This document shows positions 54,587-63,818 of a DNA stretch of 64,000 nucleotides, piece after piece (positions within the stretch are counted from its first letter, which is position 1; each line of letters opens with the position of its first letter). Under the pieces are notes generated by a model. The model had not been told where the DNA came from. It saw only the letters and a list, made by a program, of their open reading frames with translations, and searched no databases. Position numbers and translations under genes: made by a program. The DNA comes from PLanc-01 sp034678485 (GTDB taxonomy: Bacteria > Planctomycetota > Phycisphaerae > Sedimentisphaerales > Anaerobacaceae), in the NCBI GenBank assembly GCA_034678485.1, contig JAXDBU010000166.1, forward strand, positions 3,002 through 67,001, in the 5' to 3' direction.

Positions 54587-54660
54587 GGTTCGTAGTGGCG
54601 CCGTAAGGCGTTATCTTCCGAACGCACGGAAGATACGCCCTCACGGGCACACTGCGAACC
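54587..54660. repeat. Compound hairpin repeat related to the 5018 cluster
   Basis: Outer arms GGTTCGTAGTG and CACTGCGAACC enclose a second stem with CTTCCG and CGGAAG. The outer arm is the complement of CACTACGAACC at 5140-5150, and the text ACGGGCACACT also occurs at both places. It sits in the 301-base spacer 54503-54803 after kbl, where I see no gene. Confidence 0.6.
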
Positions 54661-54726
54661 GGTTTGCTTTCTGTACATGCAATTACCCTGGGGGGCGAGC
54701 ACAAGGCTGGAAAGAGCTGGCTCAGT

Positions 54727-54735
54727 TGGTATAAT
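54727..54735 (+). promoter_or_regulatory. Extended -10 promoter of the GLUG gene
   Basis: TGGTATAAT (TG-N-TATAAT). No good -35 is visible. The start near 54742 gives a leader of about 62 bases with GGAGG before ATG 54804. The nonamer is the same as at 6113 and 43031. Confidence 0.6.
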
Positions 54736-54803
54736 GACGGTGCAGCGGCGGTTCTATGCCGGCATCCGGCGTGCGACCGCCCTCGAATTGGAGGATCGAG
54801 ACC

Positions 54804-56912
54804 ATGAGACATCTGTATTGTGTATGGGTCGGGTGCTTGTTTGTCCTCGCTGGACAGGCGGTACTTGGCGCGACGAGCGAATACGTTTTCATCACCGGGC
54901 AAAGCACGATCACCCAGACGGGTGGGTTCGCGGGCGTGCACTGGACGTACACCGTTGACGGTCGATTCCGTCTCGCGGTCGAACCTGATGCGGGGATCGC
55001 CTCGTTCACCTTGGTGGACGCCAACGCGGCGGGCGACAGCCGGACCCTGGACCCGAACGGTGTGTTCAATATGACAGGCCTGACCGGCACGGTCGTCTCC
55101 GATACGTCCATTCGGTTCACAGGCAAGGTCGATGACGGCAGCAGCGTCTTGCTCACGGTGACTTTCGATGATGACCTCGCGTACCTGACCGGCGGCACCA
55201 CTCCACCGCCCAGCAGCGCGGACTTCTTCGTGTTCAGTCTCAACGCGGTCGCCCAGCGTAAGTACGCCGCCGGCGTCGGCGAGCCGAACGATCCCTACCA
55301 GATCACGACGGCCGCCGATCTGATCGTCCTCGGCGAGACTCCCGACGACTACGACAAGTGTTTCATTCTGACCGCCGACATCGACCTGGACCCCAACCTG
55401 CCCGGCGGAAGGGTCTTCGACAAGGCCGTCATCGCCCCGATCACACTCGTTTCGGATCCGAACAGCGTTTCCATCGTGGGGACTTCTTTCGTCGGCGCCT
55501 TTGATGGCGACAATCACGCAGTCTTGCACCTGACGATTGACGGCGACTCTTGCCTCGGACTTTTTGGTTGCCTGGAGTCTGGGGCCGAGGTTTGGAACCT
55601 GGGTGTGACGGGCGCAAACATCACCGCCGGGGGCGCATCTGCAGGCGCTTTGGTCGGATCCAACTTCGGTGCGGTGACCGCCTGCTACAGCACCGGCGTG
55701 GTCAACGGCACGGAGAACGTCGGCGGACTCGTGGGATGGAACTACTCGGGAAGCCTGTTCGCCTGTTGTAGCGCAAGTGCGGTTGGCGGCACGAAGGCGG
55801 TCGGTGGGTTGGCGGGGAAGAATGGCACTCAGTATCGCAAGGACAGGCCCTCCGGGAGCGTGACTCAGTCCTTCAGTGCAGGAATTGTCCGTGGCACCGG
55901 ATGGGGCGCCGGGGGATTGATCGGAGCCAGCGATGGTGCCGTCGCCCAGTGCTACAGCACTGCGGCGGTCTCCGGGGGCATCGTTGTCGGCGGATTGGTC
56001 GGGTGCAACTACAAGTCTGTGACCCAGTGCTACAGTGTCGGTGCGGTCACCGGCAATGAGAATGTCGGCGGTTTGACAGGGATGCTGGGCAAGGCAGAGG
56101 GGTGTCTCTGGGACGCCCAGACCTCAGGTCAGACTATGAGTGTTGGAGGCGAGGGAAAGACCACGGCTCAAATGCAGATGGTCCAGACATACCTTGACGC
56201 CGGATGGGACTTCCTGGGCGAACTGACCGACGGAGTCGAGGACATCTGGTGGATTCTGGAGGGGAGGGACTATCCGCATCTGTGGTGGGAGAAGGTGCTG
56301 GGGGACGACTTCGAGGATGGTGAAGCGGGACCACGGTGGATGGTGTTCGAGGTCGATCCGGACCTCGTGCAGATCAAGGAAGTGAACGGCAGGCTGGAGG
56401 TCTCCGCGTCTGCTGCGGCACAGAACGTCGACGCGTTCTATGTGTCTCAGGACTGGCGATTGGACGTGACGCAGGACTTCGCGATCCGCGTCGATTACCA
56501 CTTCACCGAAAAGGGCGGCGGCGACGGCCGGGTGACCATTGGGCTGCTCCCGAGTATCGAGATGCCTGTCACGCAGTGGGCGGAGTTCGAGGTCGGCTGC
56601 TTCGATTCCGGTCCGTTCTATTTGTATGAGTTGCGGGATGACGGCTGGGTGCGCGAGGAGACGAGCAAGCGGTCCGCGGACGAGGGGACGCTCTACGTGT
56701 CCTACAATCCCGCTATGGACGAGTTGTACTTCAGTCATACCGGCTACGGCAAGCCGAACGCCTGGCGGACGGTGACGGGTCTTCTGAAGGGCCGCTGGGC
56801 AGGCGAGCCGGTCTACGTCATCCTGGGCGGCGGCTCCGAGGGCCTGGCCTTCGACGGCGCGGACGCCTGGCTGGACAACTTCGCGGTCCAGGCCGGAGCC
56901 ATATTGGAATAG
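54804..56912 (+). CDS. Secreted GLUG-repeat protein
   Basis: A protein of 702 residues from ATG 54804, with GGAGG upstream and a signal peptide (YCVWVGCLFVLAGQAVLG). Residues about 165-260 hold a PYQITTAADLIVLGE-type entry segment that usually precedes GLUG repeats. Residues about 265-450 carry GLUG motifs (NVGGLVGWN, VTACYSTGVVNG, VGGLVGCNYKSVTQCYS), which form a right-handed beta-helix-like surface. Residues about 505-700 form an all-beta module that recurs in the RCC1 protein at 14326 (GTLYVSYNPAMDELYFSHTG). It is probably an extracellular adhesin-like or binding protein. Confidence 0.87.
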   Translation: MRHLYCVWVGCLFVLAGQAVLGATSEYVFITGQSTITQTGGFAGVHWTYTVDGRFRLAVEPDAGIASFTLVDANAAGDSRTLDPNGVFNMTGLTGTVVSDTSIRFTGKVDDGSSVLLTVTFDDDLAYLTGGTTPPPSSADFFVFSLNAVAQRKYAAGVGEPNDPYQITTAADLIVLGETPDDYDKCFILTADIDLDPNLPGGRVFDKAVIAPITLVSDPNSVSIVGTSFVGAFDGDNHAVLHLTIDGDSCLGLFGCLESGAEVWNLGVTGANITAGGASAGALVGSNFGAVTACYSTGVVNGTENVGGLVGWNYSGSLFACCSASAVGGTKAVGGLAGKNGTQYRKDRPSGSVTQSFSAGIVRGTGWGAGGLIGASDGAVAQCYSTAAVSGGIVVGGLVGCNYKSVTQCYSVGAVTGNENVGGLTGMLGKAEGCLWDAQTSGQTMSVGGEGKTTAQMQMVQTYLDAGWDFLGELTDGVEDIWWILEGRDYPHLWWEKVLGDDFEDGEAGPRWMVFEVDPDLVQIKEVNGRLEVSASAAAQNVDAFYVSQDWRLDVTQDFAIRVDYHFTEKGGGDGRVTIGLLPSIEMPVTQWAEFEVGCFDSGPFYLYELRDDGWVREETSKRSADEGTLYVSYNPAMDELYFSHTGYGKPNAWRTVTGLLKGRWAGEPVYVILGGGSEGLAFDGADAWLDNFAVQAGAILE

Positions 56913-56932
56913 CGTCATCGTCCGCTAAAGTG

Positions 56933-56938
56933 TATAAT
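56933..56938 (+). promoter_or_regulatory. -10 hexamer upstream of the kelch gene
   Basis: A perfect TATAAT 21 bases after the GLUG gene stop. No convincing -35 is seen at 16-18 bases. The start near 56945 would give a leader of about 107 bases before ATG 57052. Confidence 0.4.
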
Positions 56939-57051
56939 TGAACGGACCGAAGGAAACCCGTGGAGATTTGTGTTGCGCCCAGGGAGGCAAATGGCACTAT
57001 GAGGTAATGATTCACGTTTAGCCCCGGTCTTCCCGGGGGGACGGAGGTTGC

Positions 57052-58674
57052 ATGATGGGTCGGTCAACAGTTGACGGTGAGAGAAGCGGTTCCTTGTTAC
57101 GTCTGGCAGTGTTTGCGGTGATTGTCTTTGCCATCGGCGTCTCAAGCAGCGACGCGGGATACCGGTATGAGACACACCAGACGCAGTACTCGCCCAACGC
57201 GGCGCGGTACAACCATGTGTCGGTGAAGCTGGGCAACGGTCAAGTCGGGATCTTCGCAGGTTCCGGGCGGACGGACGCTGAGGTGTTCGATCCGAACACC
57301 GAACAGTTCATCGCAAGCCGAGCGACGCAGTCGTTCAACGATTTTGCGGGCGTCGCGCTTCCCGACGGCAGCACCCTGCTGGTCGATGGCCTGCATGACT
57401 GCGTCTACGACTACGTGAGCGACGCGTACATCGCCGCGCAGAACACCTTTACGGACGGTCTTGCCCGGTTCCCGGTCCTGGTGTCGCTGGCCGACGGCAA
57501 GATCTTTGCCTGTGGTGGATACAACCTCAGTTACGTGGTCAACAACGAGTGTGACGTCTATGACCCGCGGGCAATGATGTTCAGCACCCTGGGCGAATTG
57601 ATGGTGCCGCGCGTCTATCACGCCGCGGTCTTGATCAACGACTACCAGGTGCTGGTCGTCGGCGGCTACGGCGCAGGCGGGTCGCTCGATTCCCTCGAAC
57701 TGTTCGACACCAACCGAGGCGGGTCCGCTCTCATTCGGACCGCCCTCTTTCAGGCCAGACACTCGCACTGCGTTGTGAGACTGTCGGATGGCCGGATCCT
57801 GATCGCCGGCGGCGCCGCCTCCAGTTCGGGTTCCTTGCTGGCGAGCACGGAGATCTTCGATCCGAACAGATCGGTACTGACCGAGGGGCCGAGTCTGGGC
57901 CTGGCCAGAAGCGGCGCCCGAGCGGTGGTGTTGCCCAGCGGGCGCGTCGCCTTCTTCGGCGGCAATTATGACGCCAGAGCAGTCGAGATCTACTGTCCCG
58001 ATAGTGACACGTTCGAACTGGCTCCCTGCCTGACGGTCGATCCGCACTGGTCGGGCTTCACCGCGACGGGTCTCGACTCCGGCGCCGTGCTCCTCGTCGG
58101 TGGACAGATCAACGGGAGTGCGAGTGTCGTTCAGAACGCGGAGATCTTCGAGGAGCTCGAGAGCGACGAACCCTCGCCTACCCCCTTGACCATCGATGCG
58201 ATCCGATCTCTTCTGGCGGATAGCGACCCGACCGTGGTGAGCGCGGCCGCCGAGTGGCTCGTGTCGCTGGGTGAGCAGGCGACGCCCATTCTCAGCGTCC
58301 TCGTCCTGGACGAATCATCCGACGTGAGCCGTCAGGCCGCGAGCATTCTGGACTTGATTGCAACCGGGGATTACCCCGAGCTGTGGTGCGTGGAAATCCG
58401 CGACGGTTCCGACGTGCAGGACACGGTCTGGCTCGACGACTTCGATTGTGCTGATTCCTTCGATGCCGCCAAGCCGGATGCGAGTTACACCGCCATCGTA
58501 GAGGCAACGGGCCGCGTGGACTTCACGAGTCTGGTCGTACGGTTCCCGGCGCACGCCTCCTACGGGACCCGCGTGAAGCTGTTCAACCTCGTCGGTTGGA
58601 CCGATGTCCCCGATGTGACCCTCGGCGACGACCTCACCGAGGACGAGTGGGCGCGCATGACAGGTTTGAAATAG
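57052..58674 (+). CDS. Secreted kelch-repeat protein with HEAT-like C-terminal part
   Basis: A protein of 540 residues. ATGs at 57052 and 57055 both follow a GGAGG. The signal peptide is LLRLAVFAVIVFAIGVSSSDA. Residues about 35-375 are kelch-type propeller repeats with the pattern DGRILIAGG / YQVLVVGGYGAGGSLDSLEL and EIFDPN turns. Residues 380-450 are two HEAT-like helical hairpins (DAIRSLLADSDPTVVSAAAE), and a small domain of unknown type ends the protein. It is probably an exported binding protein. A hairpin follows the stop. Confidence 0.84.
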   Translation: MMGRSTVDGERSGSLLRLAVFAVIVFAIGVSSSDAGYRYETHQTQYSPNAARYNHVSVKLGNGQVGIFAGSGRTDAEVFDPNTEQFIASRATQSFNDFAGVALPDGSTLLVDGLHDCVYDYVSDAYIAAQNTFTDGLARFPVLVSLADGKIFACGGYNLSYVVNNECDVYDPRAMMFSTLGELMVPRVYHAAVLINDYQVLVVGGYGAGGSLDSLELFDTNRGGSALIRTALFQARHSHCVVRLSDGRILIAGGAASSSGSLLASTEIFDPNRSVLTEGPSLGLARSGARAVVLPSGRVAFFGGNYDARAVEIYCPDSDTFELAPCLTVDPHWSGFTATGLDSGAVLLVGGQINGSASVVQNAEIFEELESDEPSPTPLTIDAIRSLLADSDPTVVSAAAEWLVSLGEQATPILSVLVLDESSDVSRQAASILDLIATGDYPELWCVEIRDGSDVQDTVWLDDFDCADSFDAAKPDASYTAIVEATGRVDFTSLVVRFPAHASYGTRVKLFNLVGWTDVPDVTLGDDLTEDEWARMTGLK

Positions 58675-58690
58675 CAGCAGAGCGAAGAAA

Positions 58691-58742
58691 TGCCCGTCCG
58701 GCCCTCGGAGCAGTCTCAAAGAAGACGAGGACCGGACGGGCA
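58691..58742. terminator. Long inverted repeat after the kelch gene
   Basis: TGCCCGTCCGGCCCTCG (58691-58707) and CGAGGACCGGACGGGCA (58726-58742) pair over 17 positions with one mismatch, starting 17 bases after the stop. No T-run follows, but the stem is strong enough to end transcription or protect the 3' end. The 351-base spacer 58675-59025 shows no gene otherwise. Confidence 0.55.
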
Positions 58743-59025
58743 ACACCTTCTTGCATCGTCAGGCGGAATGACCTTCCGAGGTACCCCACATGCTTCGGAT
58801 AGCCGGCACAGCATAGGCTCACACCAGCCCCCTCTTGTCGGCAGAGCCATGGCCCCTGAACTCCACAGTGGAATGCAGATCGGCCTGCAAAAAAAGCTCG
58901 CAAAATGCACTTTTTGTCGCGGAAGCGGGTATAACAGGTACCGGAGAGAGAGTTGTCTTTGTCATTTGGATACTGACGTTCGCACTGTCGAAGCCATCAT
59001 GATCCCGGCATTGGAGGACGTGCCT

Positions 59026-59271
59026 ATGGCTCTCGCAGGGGTGGTGGTGTCCGTTTGGATCTTCTCGGGCGTACTGGCCTACTTCGCCACGGAAGCGGCA
59101 GTACTGCACCGCAAGCGGCAGACTTGGGACCGAGCGACGCGGGAGTGCACGTTGGCGTGCAGCGCCGTATTGGGTCCGTTCTACCTGGTGATCTCGGCGG
59201 AACTGTTGCTGCTGGCCCCGATCGGCGAAGGGCTTGCCCACGACAGATCGCGGCGCTACAGGGACTCGTAG
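59026..59271 (+). CDS. Small two-helix membrane protein
   Basis: A protein of 81 residues. ATG 59026 is preceded by TTGGAGGA with an 8-base gap; upstream in-frame starts (58999 and earlier) have no such site. Two hydrophobic helices are visible, MALAGVVVSVWIFSGVLAYF and CSAVLGPFYLVISAELLLL, joined by a basic loop (HRKRQTWDRATRE). No family is recognised. Function unknown. Confidence 0.55.
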   Translation: MALAGVVVSVWIFSGVLAYFATEAAVLHRKRQTWDRATRECTLACSAVLGPFYLVISAELLLLAPIGEGLAHDRSRRYRDS

Positions 59272-59453
59272 GAAGCAGGTCCCGAAACCAGGCCGCACGA
59301 TTCGTGTCAAACCCCTATGGGCTATGACGGCAGGGAGCGTACATATCCGCCTGAACCCCTCATAAGCTGTCCCGGCTGGCATTCTCGGCCTATCTACCTG
59401 TCTGCACACTGGTTTGTGCCAAAATAGGGGATTCCGGGCAAAGGGGTTTTTTA

Positions 59454-59482
59454 TTGACAGCGCCGGTATTTAACTTTAGTAT
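59454..59482 (+). promoter_or_regulatory. Promoter and long leader of the HEAT-repeat gene
   Basis: A perfect TTGACA (59454-59459), 17 bases and TAGTAT (59477-59482); an overlapping TATAAA at 59480 is also possible. The start near 59490 leaves a leader of about 165 bases. It contains GACGG...CCGTC pairing and a run GAAAGGGATGGGTAGCCCGG, so it may be structured. It does not fit a riboswitch class that I can name. The 383-base spacer 59272-59654 shows no other feature. Confidence 0.6.
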
Positions 59483-59654
59483 AAATGCGTTGGAGCCGAA
59501 TACTTACGACGGCTTGTTGTTTGTAACCGTCTACGAAAGGGATGGGTAGCCCGGCTGCAACCGCCGCGAGGTAAGGGCCTCTTATTCCATCTTCGCGCCG
59601 GTCGTAGTCGGGCACAGTCCTATGACTGGACTACGGGAATTTGGAGACGTCTTG

Positions 59655-61469
59655 ATGTTGAGCGGACGAACCGTCGCATGGGTTCTGATTATCGGATGTA
59701 GCCTCGTCGGAACTGGTCTTGCACAGAATCAACCCCAGACACTCGCCGATAACTGGAACGACTTCCTGCACTATACCAAGATCGGCCGCTTTGACCTCGC
59801 CAAGGGCTATGCGCAAGCCGTTCTCCAGGCCAATCCCGACCCGGCGGGACTCTTCAAGCTCGTCGAGGAGAACCAGCAAGGCTATGCGCTGGCGATGAAG
59901 GTGGCCGAGACCGCCCACGACGACGAACTCGCCCAGTTGACGCAGCAGCTTCTGAAGGTTGTCGATCAGGGTCGGTTCCTGAGACGGACGGAGCCGGCGC
60001 TCATCGTCGAGGAGATCCGACGGCTCGGCAGCACCCTGCGAGGTAAGATGACGGCGACCCGTCGGCTCCAGGATGCCGGCGAGTACGCCGTGCCCTTCAT
60101 GCTCGACGCCATGGCCGAAGCGATCCGCAATCCGGATTATGAAGTCAAGCTGGCGGATTTGATCGAGGTCCTGCCGAAGATCGGCCGACCCGCGATTCGC
60201 CCCTTGGCCGCCGCACTCCAGGTGAGCGACGACCAGCTCAGAGCGGAAGTCATCCGTGCCTTGGGCAGGATCGGCTATCCTCAGGGACTGCCGTACCTGA
60301 AGTACGTCGTCGAGAAGGTCCAGGCCGAGGAGCTGCGGCTGCTGGCGTCCGCGGGGATTCGTCAAATCGATCCGCGTGCGGAGAACAGTCCCGCCGCTGC
60401 GTTGTTCTACCAGCTTGGCGAGCGATACTACTATCACGATGAATCCCTCGCCCCTGCGAAGGACGTGAACTTTGCGAACGTGTGGTTCTGGGATGCCCAG
60501 GCAAAGCGTCTGGCCCCCGTCGCGGTGGACCAGGAGTTCTTCCATGAGTTGATGGCGATGCGGTGCTGTGAATGGTCGCTGAAATCCGACGATCAGTTCG
60601 GCGCGGCCATCGGGCTGTGGTTGGCATCCTTCTTCAAGGCGGAGGCCACAGGTCTGCCGATGCCCGAGTACTTCGGCGAGAACCACGCCGGAGCGATGGT
60701 CTATGCGACGACCTCAGGCCCCGAGTATCTCCATCAGGCTCTCGCTCGCGGCGTCAATGATCGCAATGCGGCCGTGGCGCTGGGCGCCGTCGAGGCGCTG
60801 GCGACCACCGCCGGCGAGAAGTCCTTGATGTATACGCTGGGACCGTCTCAACCCCTGTTGCAGGCTCTGACGTTCCAGGACCTTGCGGTGCGATACAGCG
60901 CCGCGATTGCACTCGGCAACGCCGGACCGCGGCAGGAGTTCACCGAGAGCCGCGTGGTGGTCCAGAATCTCGCGGAGGCGCTCGGACGCAGCAGCGAGCT
61001 TGGTGTGCCTTCCGAGACGTGGACAACGGAACTGGCGGAGAGCTACGCACTGCGGTCGGCCCAGACTCTGCACAAGGTGGCTGTCAGTCGCAATCCGGCG
61101 ATCGATCTATCGCGGGCATTGCCTGCGCTGGTGGCCGCTACAAACGACGCACAACAGGAGATTCAGGTCCTGGCCGCCCAAACCCTGGCCTATCTGAGCA
61201 GCCCGAACGCCCAAAGCGCCATCGCAGAGATGGCGATGGACAACAGCCACGAGATGTCTGTGCGGATCTCTGCGTTCAACGCTCTGGTCGATTCAGCCAA
61301 ACTCAATGGGAACATGGTCCCCGATGCGACCATCAGTGCGGTCTACGTTCTGATCCAATCCACAGAGACCGATCCTGCCCTGCGGGCGGCGGCAGCGGCG
61401 GCCTTTGGCGCCCTGAATCTGCCGAGCCAGAAGGTCAAAGACTTGATCCTGGATCAGGCGAAGAGTTGA
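59655..61469 (+). CDS. Exported HEAT-repeat protein
   Basis: A protein of 604 residues. The start is placed at ATG 59655 because GGAG lies 9 bases upstream and a signal peptide follows at once (VAWVLIIGCSLVGTGLAQ); an ATG at 59622 would add 11 residues. The mature protein is almost entirely helical, with HEAT/armadillo-type pairs such as RPLAAALQVSDDQLRAEVIR, ALGRIGYPQGLPYLKYVVE and AIAEMAMDNSHEMSVRISAF. Such solenoids usually bind other proteins. No catalytic motif is seen. Function unknown. Confidence 0.84.
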   Translation: MLSGRTVAWVLIIGCSLVGTGLAQNQPQTLADNWNDFLHYTKIGRFDLAKGYAQAVLQANPDPAGLFKLVEENQQGYALAMKVAETAHDDELAQLTQQLLKVVDQGRFLRRTEPALIVEEIRRLGSTLRGKMTATRRLQDAGEYAVPFMLDAMAEAIRNPDYEVKLADLIEVLPKIGRPAIRPLAAALQVSDDQLRAEVIRALGRIGYPQGLPYLKYVVEKVQAEELRLLASAGIRQIDPRAENSPAAALFYQLGERYYYHDESLAPAKDVNFANVWFWDAQAKRLAPVAVDQEFFHELMAMRCCEWSLKSDDQFGAAIGLWLASFFKAEATGLPMPEYFGENHAGAMVYATTSGPEYLHQALARGVNDRNAAVALGAVEALATTAGEKSLMYTLGPSQPLLQALTFQDLAVRYSAAIALGNAGPRQEFTESRVVVQNLAEALGRSSELGVPSETWTTELAESYALRSAQTLHKVAVSRNPAIDLSRALPALVAATNDAQQEIQVLAAQTLAYLSSPNAQSAIAEMAMDNSHEMSVRISAFNALVDSAKLNGNMVPDATISAVYVLIQSTETDPALRAAAAAAFGALNLPSQKVKDLILDQAKS

Positions 61470-61660
61470 GTTGAACAGGACCGTCGATGCGTGCTCTGCG
61501 GAGGGCACAGGCGGTCCGACGACCCTGGAAGATAGCGCCAATGGAGTGGCTGCAAGAGCCTGTAGTTGACTCTTGGCGCTCAGGGGAGATAGAATCCTGT
61601 TGATTTGCACGGGGACCGCTGGGGGTCTGGCTGGTCGCAGCGATACTCTCAGGCGGCACA

Positions 61661-61669
61661 TGCTATGAT
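61661..61669 (+). promoter_or_regulatory. Possible extended -10 of the subtilase gene
   Basis: TGCTATGAT (TG-N-TATGAT) lies 45 bases before ATG 61715, giving a predicted leader of about 39 bases. No clear -35. The 245-base spacer 61470-61714 has no gene. Confidence 0.45.
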
Positions 61670-61714
61670 AGGGAATGGGGTTGGAGATCGCGTCTTCCTG
61701 CGGAGAATTCACCG

Positions 61715-63763
61715 ATGAAATCGGACTGCCTGGGTCGTGCACTGACGTTGTCACTATCCTTGATCCTGCTCTTGGGCCCGGCGCCCTGCGTTTTCGGTGA
61801 GCAAGCGTCCGGGGGCCGAAGGGTCCTCATTGGCTTCCGGTCGTCCAATGGTCCGCGGACGACCCATGCACGCGCGGAGGCCGTCCGCAAAGGGGGCGGC
61901 ACCATCCACAAATCTCTCAGCATCGTGCCGGTGGTCTCTGCCACACTGCCGGAACATGCCATCCACAGGTTCAGGGCCCGATCCGACGTTGAGTACGTCG
62001 AAGACGATGTGGTCCTGAAAGCCCTCGGCCAGAGCACGCCGTGGGGTGTCGACCGGATCGACGCCGATCTCGCGTGGCCGGCGGGCAATGCCGGCAGCGG
62101 CGTGAGAGTCGCGATCCTCGACACGGGCATCGATTCCGACCACCCCGATCTCGTCGTGGCCGGCGGTATCAACTTCAGCGGCTCTGCAGAGGATGGCAGC
62201 ACCAGCGCCAGCGCCTGGAACGATGGTCATGGACATGGGACCCACTGCGCCGGGATCGTTGCCGCGAGGGACAACACCATTGGCGTCATCGGCGTTGCGC
62301 CGGACGTGGAGCTCTGGGCCGTGAAAGTGCTCGGCGACGACGGCAGCGGCTACACCAGCGACGTGATCCAGGGGCTCGACTGGTGTGCCGCCAACGGAGT
62401 CCAGGTGGCCGGCATGAGTCTGGGCGGCAGGGGTACCACGAGTCTCAGGAATGCATGTGCCAGGGCATATTCCGCCGGAGTGCTCCTTGTCGCGGCCGCC
62501 GGCAATGACCGAAGCGCAGTCGACTACCCGGCGGCCTATACGTCGGTGATTGCGGTCTCGGCCACGGATTCAACTGACGCCTATGCGTTGTTCTCCAACT
62601 ACGGACGCCAGATCGAGTTAGCCGCACCGGGCGTGAGCGTCTACTCCACGTACAACGATGGTGGATATGCGTCCATGAGTGGCACATCGATGGCCTGTCC
62701 CCATGTCGCGGGAGCGGCTGCGCTGGCCTGGGCCTCAGGGCTTTCCTCGAACACGGCGGTCCGTGCGCGTCTGACCGGCACCGCAGAGGATCTGGGAGCC
62801 AGGGGTTTCGATGTCCGATTCGGATATGGCCTGGTTGATGCCCAGAAAGCGGCGGGAGTTGTCACCGCGCCCACGGACAACGCGCCGAGCGTGGACATCA
62901 CATCGCCCTCCGCTGGGGCCACGATCTCCGGCACAGTGACTGTGAAGGCCGGCGCCGGCGACGACTATGGTGTTGCCAAGGTCGAGTTTCTCGTGGACGG
63001 CAGCTTGATTGGAGTCGATACGCAAGGCGCCGATGGCTGGACGGCGTCGTGGAATTCGACCACCGTATCCGACGGCCAGCATACCATCACCGCTACCGCC
63101 ACGGATACCACCGGTCAGACCGCAACCGACACGGTCACAATCACCGTGGACAATTCGAACGGTATGCCGACCGTTGAGATCACGAGTCCCCTGGATGCAG
63201 CGACCGTGTCCGACACGATCGTGATTGTCGCTGCCGCCGAGGATGACGAACGGGTGGTCAGCGTCGAGTTCCTGGTCGACGGCGAAAGCCTTGGCCTGGA
63301 CAGACACAGCCGAGACGGCTGGTTCGTCCAATGGGACACCACCGCCGTTGCGAACGGCAGTCACACCCTGGAGGCGGTGGTGACGAATGCAAGAGGGCGG
63401 ACCGCCAGCGATTCCATCGCCGTCACCGTAAACAATGCAGCGCCGACTACAGGGACCATTGTGTCCGTGAAGTCGATCACCTATAGCGCGAGCAGCGGTT
63501 TCTGGTCCGATCGCGATCTGGCCATCACGCTGTATGTCGAGGACGACCTCGGCAATCCTGTGCCAGATGCCTCCGTCCTGATCCGCGTCCAGCGGAACGG
63601 ACGGATGCACATGACCCTGTCCGGCAGGACGAAGCCCGACGGCACCGTCATGCTCCGGGTCAGCAAGGCTCCTCCCGGCTCATATGAGACCATCGTCGTG
63701 AGGGTGGCCGCAGAGGGTCTGGAATGGGACGGCGAGACTCCGCCGAACGGGTTCACGAAGTAG
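61715..63763 (+). CDS. Secreted subtilisin-like serine protease (S8) with Ig-like repeats
   Basis: A protein of 682 residues with a signal peptide (LTLSLSLILLLGPAPCVFG) and CGGAG upstream of the ATG. Residues about 35-105 are an I9-type inhibitory propeptide ending in DVEYVEDDVVL. The S8 catalytic domain (about 110-385) has Asp136 in VAILDTGIDSDHPDL, His174 in DGHGHGTHCAG, an Asn in VAAAGNDRS, and Ser325 in SGTSMACPHVAG, so it should be active. Two Ig-like domains with the KVEFLVDGSLIG pattern (about 393-480 and 485-575) and a C-terminal beta domain follow. It is expected to be an extracellular broad-range protease matured by propeptide cleavage. Confidence 0.94.
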   Translation: MKSDCLGRALTLSLSLILLLGPAPCVFGEQASGGRRVLIGFRSSNGPRTTHARAEAVRKGGGTIHKSLSIVPVVSATLPEHAIHRFRARSDVEYVEDDVVLKALGQSTPWGVDRIDADLAWPAGNAGSGVRVAILDTGIDSDHPDLVVAGGINFSGSAEDGSTSASAWNDGHGHGTHCAGIVAARDNTIGVIGVAPDVELWAVKVLGDDGSGYTSDVIQGLDWCAANGVQVAGMSLGGRGTTSLRNACARAYSAGVLLVAAAGNDRSAVDYPAAYTSVIAVSATDSTDAYALFSNYGRQIELAAPGVSVYSTYNDGGYASMSGTSMACPHVAGAAALAWASGLSSNTAVRARLTGTAEDLGARGFDVRFGYGLVDAQKAAGVVTAPTDNAPSVDITSPSAGATISGTVTVKAGAGDDYGVAKVEFLVDGSLIGVDTQGADGWTASWNSTTVSDGQHTITATATDTTGQTATDTVTITVDNSNGMPTVEITSPLDAATVSDTIVIVAAAEDDERVVSVEFLVDGESLGLDRHSRDGWFVQWDTTAVANGSHTLEAVVTNARGRTASDSIAVTVNNAAPTTGTIVSVKSITYSASSGFWSDRDLAITLYVEDDLGNPVPDASVLIRVQRNGRMHMTLSGRTKPDGTVMLRVSKAPPGSYETIVVRVAAEGLEWDGETPPNGFTK

Positions 63764-63818
63764 CCTGCACATGGCTTGTCTCCGCGGCATACCGGATGAG
63801 CCATCGCCCCGTTCCGAT

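Noticed and set aside
58690..59025. Longer version of the small membrane protein starting at 58690
   Set aside because: The added 112 residues cover an inverted repeat and have no ribosome binding site, while ATG 59026 has TTGGAGGA at a proper distance.
59490..59620. c-di-GMP (GEMM), TPP or cobalamin riboswitch in the HEAT gene leader
   Set aside because: Conserved core sequences of these classes could not be found, so only an unnamed structured leader is suggested.
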